Source: Aureispira sp963837355
GTDB lineage: Bacteria > Bacteroidota > Bacteroidia > Chitinophagales > Saprospiraceae
Reading direction: 5' to 3'
Length of the DNA stretch: 64,000 nt
Assembly: GCA_963837355.1 (NCBI GenBank)
Contig: CAWIMY010000002.1
Span: 744,001-808,000, forward strand
Shown: piece by piece, positions 56,565-64,000 of the stretch
Numbering within the stretch: the stretch's first letter is position 1
Layout: every line of letters begins with the position of its first letter
The notes under the pieces: model-generated
What the model saw: only the letters and a program-made list of their open reading frames with translations
Told to the model about the DNA's origin: nothing
Databases searched by the model: none
Program-made: the position numbers and the translations under genes

Positions 56565-57278
56565 ATGAGTATTATAAAATTGGGATTTTGTTTGTTCCTA
56601 TTCTCTTTTCTAATTGCTTGCGATGGCAGCGATGAGACGCCAGAAGTGGTCAATCAAAGTGCCCGTGTCGACGAAGAGCACCCCACGATGGTAGCGCCAG
56701 GCGTTGCTAAAAATGAATTGGAGAATGCCCTAGGCTACCAAGTAGGCGACGAAGTCACTAGCGATTTTAGCCTCAAAGGTGTAGATGGTAAGATGGTAGC
56801 GATGGGCGATTATCCCGATGCCAAAGGTTATGTAGTTGTTTTTACTTGTAACCACTGCCCTTATTCTATCGCCTACGAAGATCGCTTGATCGAATTGGAC
56901 AAAAAATACAAAGAGATGGGTTACCCTGTCATTGCCATCAATCCCAACGACCCAAAAGTCGCGCCTGATGACAGCTACGAAAAAATGATTGTACGTGCCG
57001 AAGAGAAAAATTTTAGCTTTCCTTATTTATTTGACGAAGGACAGAACGTTTATCCTCAGTATGGCGCTACTAAAACACCCCACGTATATGTGGTCAACAA
57101 AACAGAAACGGGCAACCGTATTGCGTATGTAGGAGCTATTGACGACAATAAAGAAGCAGACAAAGTGACTAAGAACTACTTGGCGAATGCCTTGGATGCT
57201 TTAGTAGCTGGCAAAACACCCGAAGATCCCTACACCAAAGCTTTTGGTTGTAGCATAAAAACGGCTAAAAAAATGTAA
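56565..57278 (+). CDS. thioredoxin-like lipoprotein (AhpC/TSA type)
   Basis: 237 aa from ATG 56565, which gives MSIIKLGFCLFLFSFLIACD with lipobox LIAC (Cys19); the upstream in-frame ATG at 56529 spoils the signal. The domain reads FSLKGVDGKMVAMGDYPDAK, then VVFTCNHCPYS (Cys95, Cys98), INPND and a cis-Pro region YGATKTPHVYVVN. It is a peroxiredoxin- or thioredoxin-like protein. It is followed by a bidirectional terminator and is convergent with proS. Confidence 0.85.
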   Translation: MSIIKLGFCLFLFSFLIACDGSDETPEVVNQSARVDEEHPTMVAPGVAKNELENALGYQVGDEVTSDFSLKGVDGKMVAMGDYPDAKGYVVVFTCNHCPYSIAYEDRLIELDKKYKEMGYPVIAINPNDPKVAPDDSYEKMIVRAEEKNFSFPYLFDEGQNVYPQYGATKTPHVYVVNKTETGNRIAYVGAIDDNKEADKVTKNYLANALDALVAGKTPEDPYTKAFGCSIKTAKKM

Positions 57279-57310
57279 GTTGTTCTAAGAACGTTCTTAC
57301 TAGAAATAAC

Positions 57311-57347
57311 AACGCCTCTACTTGCATCGCGCAGGTAGAGGCGTTTT
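57311..57347. terminator. terminator between convergent genes
   Basis: A 15-bp stem (57311-57325 with 57331-57345, one wobble) with A-rich and T-rich flanks; it can act on both strands. Confidence 0.85.
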
Positions 57348-57391
57348 GTTGTATCAATAAGCTAGAATAAGTAGTGTCTAATTACTCCTTT

Positions 57392-58864
57392 CTAGTATGC
57401 TTTCGCAAATAAAATACGTTGCTTAGAAGGCTTGCCTGTCAGAATACATTGACCTTCGCCATCGGCACCAGCTAGTGGCTCTAAAGGAATACAGCGAGTG
57501 GTTGCTTTGGTCAATTCTTTGATTTTGAGCTCTGTTTCAGTTGTGCCGTCCCAGTGCGCGTAGACAAAACCACCTTTTTCAATGGCTACTTCAAATTCTT
57601 CCCAAGTATTGACCACGCTTGTACTGTCATCGCGGCGTTTTTTGGCGCGCTCAAACAAGTTGTTCTGAATGTCTTCCAACAACTGCTCTACGTGTTCGGC
57701 GATACCGTCTAGCGAAATGCTTTCTTTGGTTTTGTTATCGCGGCGAGCGACTTCCACCACATTGTTTTGCAAATCGCGTTTGCCCAAGGCTAAGCGCACG
57801 GGCACCCCTTCCATTTCGTATTGGGCAAATTTAAATCCAGGACGCTTTTTCTTATCCGTATCGTATTTAACGGTAATTCCTTTGGCGCGCAAGGCAGCCA
57901 TAATCTCCGCAGCTTTAGCATCAATTTCTTCATTGGGCTTAGGCACAGGTACAATGACTACTTGAGTAGGCGCTAGGCGGGGAGGTAAGACCAAGCCTTC
58001 ATCGTCGGAGTGAACCATAATTAAGGCTCCCATCAAACGTGTCGAGACACCCCAAGAGGTTGCCCAAACATATTTTGATTGGTTGTTCTCATCCAAGAAT
58101 TTAACGTCAAAGGCTTTTGCAAAATTCTGTCCCAAAAAGTGCGAGGTACCTGCTTGCAGTGCTTTTCCGTCCTGCATCATGGCCTCAATCGTATACGTAT
58201 CTTCTGCCCCTGCAAAGCGCTCATGCGGCGTTTTGGCACCCGTGTACAACGGAATGGCCATAATGTCTTGCACAAAAGAGCGGTAGACTTCCAACATTTG
58301 AAGGGACTCTTGTACGGCCTCTACTTCGGTAGCGTGGGCAGTGTGGCCTTCTTGCCACAAAAACTCTGTGGTACGCAAAAACGGACGCGTGCGCAATTCC
58401 CAACGCACCACATTCGCCCATTGGTTGATGAGCAAAGGCAAATCGCGGTAGGAGTGAATCCAATCTTTGTAGGTGTCCCAAATAATGGTTTCTGACGTTG
58501 GGCGAATGATTAACTCCTCTTCTAGTTTAGCATCGGGATCGACTACGACACCATTGCCATCGGGGCTGTTCATGAGGCGGTGGTGTGTCACTACTGCACA
58601 TTCTTTGGCAAAGCCTTCGACGTGCTGTGCCTCGCGGCTGAGGAAGCTTTTCGGGATGAGCAAAGGAAAATAAGCATTGACATGCCCTGTTTCTTTGAAA
58701 CGGCGGTCTAAGTCGCTTTTAATTTTTTCCCAGATAGCAAAACCGTAGGGCTTAATGACCATACAACCGCGTACCTTAGAATTACTTGCCAACCCTGCTT
58801 TGTTGACAATGTCTAGGTACCACTGCGAATAATCGGTTTCTTGTGCTGTGATTTCCTTTGCCAT
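57392..58864 (-). CDS. proS: prolyl-tRNA synthetase, short (archaeal/eukaryote-like) type
   Basis: 490 aa from the ATG at 58864 (MAKEITAQETDYSQWYLDIV); the frame extends upstream but that part is atypical. Class II motifs are seen: NAYFPLLIPKSFLSREAQHV, LIIRPTSETIIWDTYKDWI, TRPFLRTTEFLWQEGHTAHA and the late WATSWGVSTRLMGALI. The bacterial-type editing insertion is absent, marking the short ProS class. The anticodon-binding domain and a zinc-less C-terminal part follow. Confidence 0.96.
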   Translation of the reverse strand: MAKEITAQETDYSQWYLDIVNKAGLASNSKVRGCMVIKPYGFAIWEKIKSDLDRRFKETGHVNAYFPLLIPKSFLSREAQHVEGFAKECAVVTHHRLMNSPDGNGVVVDPDAKLEEELIIRPTSETIIWDTYKDWIHSYRDLPLLINQWANVVRWELRTRPFLRTTEFLWQEGHTAHATEVEAVQESLQMLEVYRSFVQDIMAIPLYTGAKTPHERFAGAEDTYTIEAMMQDGKALQAGTSHFLGQNFAKAFDVKFLDENNQSKYVWATSWGVSTRLMGALIMVHSDDEGLVLPPRLAPTQVVIVPVPKPNEEIDAKAAEIMAALRAKGITVKYDTDKKKRPGFKFAQYEMEGVPVRLALGKRDLQNNVVEVARRDNKTKESISLDGIAEHVEQLLEDIQNNLFERAKKRRDDSTSVVNTWEEFEVAIEKGGFVYAHWDGTTETELKIKELTKATTRCIPLEPLAGADGEGQCILTGKPSKQRILFAKAY

Positions 58865-59206
58865 TATTGTGGTATATTTTTTGTTGAATTTAAGAAGGAA
58901 GACGGACACTTTAAAATGGGCATTGCTGCGCACTAGAGCCGTCGTGTAAAGGTGTTAAAGTATTGAAATAGTGGTGTTTTTGGGAACATACTAGCCGCTA
59001 AAAGCGTATATTTAGTAAGTCGGGTACCAACATTCCCTTGTAAATTTAGAATTTTACACCAATATAGCGACGATTAGTCAAAGCAAAATATAAAGCTTTT
59101 CTCTCGCTTCTTGTTTTAAACGAATGAATTAGCGCCTAGATAATGCGCTCAGAACCTAAAGAGTTCCCCCGATGACAACTTTTGTTAACGATAAAATCCA
59201 ATAAAT
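58865..59206. other. divergent intergenic region
   Basis: 342 nt between proS (left) and the Asn/Gly-rich gene (right). It must carry promoters for both, yet I see no clean TTG-N20-TAnnTTTG. No gene, tRNA or repeat is evident. Confidence 0.5.
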
Positions 59207-60442
59207 ATGACTAAGCAATTTTTTTCCTTGTGCTGTACTGCTGTCGCCTGTTTGATGGCGCAGATGGTTATTGCACAGACTAGCAACGCACAGTACGACG
59301 ATTTGTACTTTGATGGCGTGGAAGAAGCGCCTGTTTACTCGCAATCTAACAATAGAGCGCCTCAAGTCAATAACCAAGCTCCTGTAGCCAATACGGTTAC
59401 CACCACCACACAGGATGAGCGGTATGACGATGAGATGATGACGACAGAATCCATTCAACAAAATACACGAGGTTACCAAGATTATGCTCAACAGCAAGGG
59501 TTTGCCGATCCGTACGATTATCAGTACGCGTCTCGCATCCGTCGTTTTCACAACCCTGCTCCTGGTTTTTCTTATTACAGCAATTATTATGTAGATAACT
59601 ATTGGTACGATCCTTTTGCTCCTAACTTTTATGGGACAAGTATCTACATCGGCCCTTCTATTGGCTGGAACCGCTGTAGCCGATGGAATAACTGGAATCG
59701 TTGGAACAGTGGCTTTGGTTGGAACGACCCTTGGGCTTGGAACAATCCTTACTGCCCTTACAACGGCTGGAATAATGGTTGGAACAACAACTTTGGTTGG
59801 AGAAATAATTTTGGCGGCAATGGCTGGAACAACGGGTACAACAATGGTTGGAACAACGGCTTCAACTATGCCTCTTCTACTCCCAACGCGAGTAATTTTA
59901 CCAATAGCATCCGAGGAACCCGTACAGCAAGTACAGTTCGCGTCAACGGACAACATGTAGCCAGTGAGCCAAGAGCGCGCACGAGCAGCAATTCGATTGA
60001 TAATAGCACTCGTGGTAGAAGCACTACCACTACCCGCAATAGCTACAACGGCAACAACCGCGTAACAACGGATGGTAACCGCACTACAATTACAAGAGAT
60101 CGTTACAACAGTAGCAATACGGGACGCTCTAATAACAGTACGAATAATCCTTCGTACAATCGACAAAATAATACTCGTACGAACAGCGGTAGCTATACAC
60201 CCAATACGCGCACGAACAGTAGTAATGGGACGTACAACAACAATACGCGTACGACTACTCCACGCTCAAACAGCGGTAGCTATACGCCTAGCACTCGCAC
60301 GACTAGTCCGCGCTCAAACAGTGGTTCTTACACGCCATCTAGAAGTTCTAGTTCTAACAGCAGTAGCACTCGTAGCAGCTCTGGAAACTCTAGTTCTAGA
60401 AGCAGCAGCTCCAAAAGCAGCCGTAGTGGCGGACGTAGATAA
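59207..60442 (+). CDS. secreted low-complexity Asn/Gly/Trp- then Ser/Arg-rich protein
   Basis: 411 aa. A signal peptide (MTKQFFSLCCTAVACLMAQM, then VIAQ) is followed by an acidic section, an aromatic block (YYSNYYVDNYWYDPFAPNFY), a stretch dominated by W-N-N/N-G-W (about residues 150-225), and a Ser/Thr/Asn/Arg tail with repeats of PRSNSGSYTPS. Such proteins are common in Bacteroidota and unassigned; a surface or matrix role is possible. The minus-strand frame over it is a composition artefact. Confidence 0.8.
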   Translation: MTKQFFSLCCTAVACLMAQMVIAQTSNAQYDDLYFDGVEEAPVYSQSNNRAPQVNNQAPVANTVTTTTQDERYDDEMMTTESIQQNTRGYQDYAQQQGFADPYDYQYASRIRRFHNPAPGFSYYSNYYVDNYWYDPFAPNFYGTSIYIGPSIGWNRCSRWNNWNRWNSGFGWNDPWAWNNPYCPYNGWNNGWNNNFGWRNNFGGNGWNNGYNNGWNNGFNYASSTPNASNFTNSIRGTRTASTVRVNGQHVASEPRARTSSNSIDNSTRGRSTTTTRNSYNGNNRVTTDGNRTTITRDRYNSSNTGRSNNSTNNPSYNRQNNTRTNSGSYTPNTRTNSSNGTYNNNTRTTTPRSNSGSYTPSTRTTSPRSNSGSYTPSRSSSSNSSSTRSSSGNSSSRSSSSKSSRSGGRR

Positions 60443-60484
60443 ACAGACGTTTTCCTTGTTGTTTTGACAATCTCAAAAGACTAC

Positions 60485-60520
60485 AACCGTGGAACAGGCA
60501 ACTGTTCTACGGTTTTTTTG
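60485..60520 (+). terminator. intrinsic terminator
   Basis: A 13-bp stem (60485-60497 with 60502-60514, one wobble) with loop GCAA and a T run. Confidence 0.88.
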
Positions 60521-60688
60521 TTTATTCAGTAATGATAAAAGTTGTTAGAAAAACAACATAAATAAAATAGAAAAGCCCAAGAAGAAGCCCTAAAATAGAC
60601 AGTTGGAATGCTTTTTTCTAGGATATAGTGTATCGGAGTCTATACGATAGAGAGGGCTACTTTTCCAACACCATTAAAATCTACCTTC

Positions 60689-62179
60689 ATGAAAGTATTT
60701 TTTCTTCCACTTGTTTTTTTTGGAACAATCGCCTGTTTGCAAGCGCAAGATGTCTCGGACGCGCTGTTATTTAGTGAAACCCACCCATCCATTACCGCCC
60801 GTGCTATGGGTGTAGGCAATGCACTAGGAGCTTTAGGGGGGGATTTGTCTACTGCTAGCTTAAATCCCGCAGGCTTGGCGATTTACAGAAGAGCAGAATT
60901 TTCCTTTTCTTTGGGCAGTTATGGACATGCCACCAAAACCGATTTTTTTGGCAACGCTGAACGCTTTCGCCAGAATCGCCTAGCTTTTGGCAATGCAGGT
61001 TTGGTCATCCCTACCCGTATACGCGATCGCAACAGCGAATGGAAAATGATTAATTTTGGGTTGACCTTCAATCGCTTGGCCAACTTCGATGGGGGGCTTT
61101 CTTACCAAGGAACGACCACTGGTTCTCGTGTACAGGCCATCGCAGAGGGCGCACAAGGTTTGTCCGATCCCGATTCTGATCCTTATCTCGCAGGGCCTGC
61201 TTATCAAGCTTATTTGATTGATGCTTTAGGGAATGGTAATTATATTGGTAATGGTGGCTCTGCCGATCCTGATGCGTTAGTAGATAAGAGCCAAACGGTT
61301 AGCCGCTCAGGCGGTATCAATGAGTTGGGTTTAACTATTGGGGGTAATTATAACAATAAACTTTACCTCGCGGCAAGCTTGGGTGTCAACTTTTTGAATT
61401 ACCGCGATGAACGTTTATACTCCGAATTTACGCCTGACTTAAACTACATTTCTATGGATTTGGAGGAGAGTAGGAGCATTGAAGGGACGGGCGTGAACCT
61501 CAAATTAGGGGTTATTTATCGCATTAATAAAATGTTTAGAGTGGGAGCAACCGTACATACGCCTACGGCTTACCGTTTAACAGACAGTTATAATACGGGT
61601 CTTGATGCCGCTATTATTTATAACGATACATTGCGCGAAACTTTCTTTTCGATGCAGGATCAAGTGCCTAATGTATTGCAGCACAACATGGCGACCCCTT
61701 GGGTTTTTATGCTCAGTGGTGGCGCGATTCTTGGAAAGCGCGGATTTATTGGTTTAGACGTGGAGTATTTGGATTTTGGAACCGCTTCTTTTTCTCTCTT
61801 AGAAGACGAGCGTACTTCTGCCAATAACCAATTTATTAACGGTGTCAACAATGCCGTTGAAGATAGTTATCAAGGCGTCTTTAGAGCGCGAATTGGAGGC
61901 GAAGTGACGTTGGGTATTGCACGCTTACGAGCGGGGTATCAATTTCAAAGCTCTCCCTATGAGGTGGCTGTGGATGGTATTTCTGATTTTCGCCACGATA
62001 TTAGTGCAGGCTTTGGCTTTCGTTGGAAACATTTTTATGTGGATGCTGCCTACCAACATACCTTGCGGGAATTTGAATTTAGTCCCTATGCGACTAGCGT
62101 GAATTTTCAGCGAGTAGAAAACAACGTAACCAATAGTCAAGTGATGCTTACTGTAGGGCTTGTTCTATTCCGTGATTAA
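60689..62179 (+). CDS. FadL/OmpP1-like outer-membrane transport protein
   Basis: 496 aa. A signal peptide (MKVFFLPLVFFGTIACLQAQ) is followed by the FadL-like N-terminal region: ARAMGVGNALGALGGDLSTA, then SLNPAGLAIYRRAEFSFSLG. The rest is a series of amphipathic beta strands (for example FRVGATVHTPTAYRL) ending NSQVMLTVGLVLFRD. The family takes up hydrophobic compounds in other bacteria, and the substrate is unknown here. It appears full length, standing between a terminator and a convergent helicase gene. Confidence 0.85.
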   Translation: MKVFFLPLVFFGTIACLQAQDVSDALLFSETHPSITARAMGVGNALGALGGDLSTASLNPAGLAIYRRAEFSFSLGSYGHATKTDFFGNAERFRQNRLAFGNAGLVIPTRIRDRNSEWKMINFGLTFNRLANFDGGLSYQGTTTGSRVQAIAEGAQGLSDPDSDPYLAGPAYQAYLIDALGNGNYIGNGGSADPDALVDKSQTVSRSGGINELGLTIGGNYNNKLYLAASLGVNFLNYRDERLYSEFTPDLNYISMDLEESRSIEGTGVNLKLGVIYRINKMFRVGATVHTPTAYRLTDSYNTGLDAAIIYNDTLRETFFSMQDQVPNVLQHNMATPWVFMLSGGAILGKRGFIGLDVEYLDFGTASFSLLEDERTSANNQFINGVNNAVEDSYQGVFRARIGGEVTLGIARLRAGYQFQSSPYEVAVDGISDFRHDISAGFGFRWKHFYVDAAYQHTLREFEFSPYATSVNFQRVENNVTNSQVMLTVGLVLFRD

Positions 62180-62300
62180 CCAAAAAAATACCACAACCGC
62201 GTAAGCAATTGTAATGAACCATTATAATTTGAGGCAGGGGGCACGATGGTGGGTATCCTGCCCTAACTATATCTAGTAGATACGAGTAAGCCGTTTGACT

Positions 62301-64000
62301 TTATTGGTCTAAGACCTGAATGCTAGCAAATTTGAGCATAATACGCTTTTCGCCAATGCCATCTTCGAAGAGAATAGTCGCGATGCGGGTTTTAGTCCCG
62401 CCATCAATACCTTTGACTTGGCCTGTTCCAAAACGTTCGTGCAAAATCTTGACCCCTGGAACAATTTCTGAAACAGGACTGGCTTTGAAATTTGCCATGC
62501 GCTGCGCTTGTTTGTTATTGACCTTGGACATGGGCTGAAAACGGTTGGCTCCTTTGCGCTGTGGAAACGCCGATACTTTGGCGCGCTTGGTAGCCGTGGA
62601 CAAATCCAGATACTCGGGAGAAATCTCTTCTAAGAAGCGGCTGGAGTTGTTGTAAACCATGTTGCCAAAGCGATAACGACTGGAGGCGTAGGAGAGGGAG
62701 AGCAACTGCTCAGCGCGGGTGACGGCCACATAAAATAAACGGCGTTCCTCATCTACCGCCGCGCGCACGTTCTTGGATTTAAGTGCCATCATAGAGGGAA
62801 AGAGATTTTCTTCTAAGCCCACAATAAAGACTGATTTGAATTCCAAACCCTTAGAAGCATGTACAGACATGAGCTTAACGCGCTTCACTTCTTCGTCGTC
62901 TTTATCAATATCGGTCAACAACACGACATTTTGTAAATAGCTGGAAAGCGTCTTGTCTTCGATATTGGTATTGAATTCATCAATTTCATCGTCCTCTACA
63001 AAGGCCTTGATTCCATCGAGCAATTCCGTGACGTTCTCAATACGGTTTTGGGCTTCGATGGTTTTTTCCTTGCGCAAATCTTGTACGATACCCGTCATCT
63101 TGACGACATATTTAGCCAAATCGTAAGCGGTACTTTGCTCTAGGCGTGCCTGAAACATTTCGATCATGCCTACAAATTGCTTGATAGAATTTTCGGTACG
63201 TTTGGGTAGTTCGGCGTGTTGGACATTGGTTAGAATGGTCCAAAGGGATAGATTCTCGCGCTCTGCGATGGTGGTTAATTTGAGCATGGACGTTCCCCCA
63301 ATTCCCCGCGTGGGATAATTGATGATGCGTTTTAGACCCTCTTCGTCTTTGGGGTTGGCAATGACGCGCAAGTAGCCCAACACATCTTTGACCTCTTTTC
63401 GATCGTAGAAAGAGGTGCCACCGTAAATTTTGTAGGGAATGCGCTGTCCTTTGAGGGCTTCCTCAAAGACTCTTGACTGCGCATTGGTACGGTAGAGAAT
63501 GGCAAAATCGTCGTTGCCCAAGTGGAAACGGTTTCGTTGCTCCATCATTACATCCACGACTTGTTTGGCCTCGTCTGTATCAGTAGCGGCACGGAGTACC
63601 CGAATACGTTCGCCGATGCCTTTGTCGGTAAAAATAGTTTTTTTGATCTGTTTGCTATTCTTCGCAATGATATCATTGGCCGCTTGAACGATGAAGTTAG
63701 TTGAGCGGTAATTTTGTTCTAGCTTGAAGACGGCAATGTCGGGAAACGCCTTCTCAAAATCGAGAATATTTTGAATGGTCGCCCCGCGAAAAGCGTAAAT
63801 ACTTTGGGCATCATCGCCAACTACACAAATGTTGCGCTCACTCCCTGAGTAGACCACTAATTTGTGAATAATCGCATATTGTAGTTGGTTGGTATCCTGA
63901 AACTCATCGACCAAAATGTACTTAAAGCGATCGCGGTATTTTTGTAAAACTCCTTCTGGGTTCTCATCCAACAAGCGGTGCATTTGGTACAACAAATCAT
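62301..64000 (-). CDS. UvrD/PcrA-type DNA helicase, 5' part outside window
   Basis: The frame stays open to the right edge, so the start and motifs I/Ia are not in view; about 566 C-terminal residues are. Superfamily 1A motifs follow in order: ILVDEFQDTNQLQY (II), VGDDAQSIYAFRGA (III), LEQNYRST (IV), LMSVHASKGLEFKSVFIVG (V) and LFYVAVTRAEQLL (VI). The C-terminal tail HERFGTGQVKGIDG looks like the Tudor-like RNA polymerase-binding domain of PcrA/UvrD. It probably unwinds DNA in repair and conflict removal. Confidence 0.95.
   Translation of the reverse strand, partial: DLLYQMHRLLDENPEGVLQKYRDRFKYILVDEFQDTNQLQYAIIHKLVVYSGSERNICVVGDDAQSIYAFRGATIQNILDFEKAFPDIAVFKLEQNYRSTNFIVQAANDIIAKNSKQIKKTIFTDKGIGERIRVLRAATDTDEAKQVVDVMMEQRNRFHLGNDDFAILYRTNAQSRVFEEALKGQRIPYKIYGGTSFYDRKEVKDVLGYLRVIANPKDEEGLKRIINYPTRGIGGTSMLKLTTIAERENLSLWTILTNVQHAELPKRTENSIKQFVGMIEMFQARLEQSTAYDLAKYVVKMTGIVQDLRKEKTIEAQNRIENVTELLDGIKAFVEDDEIDEFNTNIEDKTLSSYLQNVVLLTDIDKDDEEVKRVKLMSVHASKGLEFKSVFIVGLEENLFPSMMALKSKNVRAAVDEERRLFYVAVTRAEQLLSLSYASSRYRFGNMVYNNSSRFLEEISPEYLDLSTATKRAKVSAFPQRKGANRFQPMSKVNNKQAQRMANFKASPVSEIVPGVKILHERFGTGQVKGIDGGTKTRIATILFEDGIGEKRIMLKFASIQVLDQ

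Noticed and set aside
59156..60166. 336-codon minus-strand frame across the Asn/Gly-rich gene
   Set aside because: Its Ile/Val/Arg-rich composition is the reverse reading of Asn, Asp, Ser and Thr codons of the real + strand gene, which has a signal peptide and a terminator.

Overview
The window reads as the chromosome of a member of the Bacteroidota. Evidence: str, S10, spc and alpha ribosomal clusters joined without tuf; promoters of the TTG-N20-TAnnTTTG kind; A-rich leaders with almost no Shine-Dalgarno motifs; and many Bacteroidota families (DUF3078, SPOR, FadL-type barrels, lipoproteins). From the 16S text I favour a Saprospiria relative (Saprospira/Aureispira side). That is an inference from memory, not a search.

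Layout. 1-19.4 kb: one ribosomal superoperon, rpsL-rpsG-fusA-rpsJ-rplC-rplD-rplW-rplB-rpsS-rplV-rpsC | rplP-rpmC-rpsQ-rplN-rplX-rplE-rpsN-rpsH-rplF-rplR-rpsE-rpmD-rplO | secY | infA-rpmJ-rpsM-rpsK-rpsD-rpoA-rplQ, with internal promoters before rplP and infA and a terminator after rplO. Several proteins are enlarged: L4 has an insert, L15 has a duplicated C-terminal domain, and L22, L23 and L17 carry acidic tails. 19.4-26.6 kb: a flippase with two frameshifts, a Na+/Ca2+ antiporter, HflX, a PagL-like barrel and a DUF3078 protein frameshifted at its last strand. 26.6-27.8 kb: a gene-free region with two arrays of a modular hairpin repeat (invariant loop TTGGGAAG, changing stems), each array ending in an intrinsic terminator. 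This is the most unusual part of the window.

27.8-40.5 kb: envelope and metabolic genes (HExxH lipoprotein, amidohydrolase, Wzi/RemB-like barrel, thioredoxin, DUF2461, YqeY, CvpA, PabA/TrpG, CBS protein, alkaline phosphatase, DeoC variant, SPOR protein). 40.6-46.5 kb: an rRNA operon driven by four tandem promoters with identical spacing. It has no tRNA in the spacer, and perfect inverted repeats flank both 16S and 23S. 47-64 kb: ClpB, a MerR regulator with a B12-type domain lacking the cobalamin histidines, XerC/D, a membrane protein, a rhodanese/DinB/radical SAM/TlpA run, a thioredoxin-like lipoprotein, ProS, an Asn/Gly/Trp-rich secreted protein, a FadL-like barrel and the 3' part of uvrD/pcrA, which runs off the right edge.

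I found no tRNA genes, CRISPR arrays, prophages or transposases.
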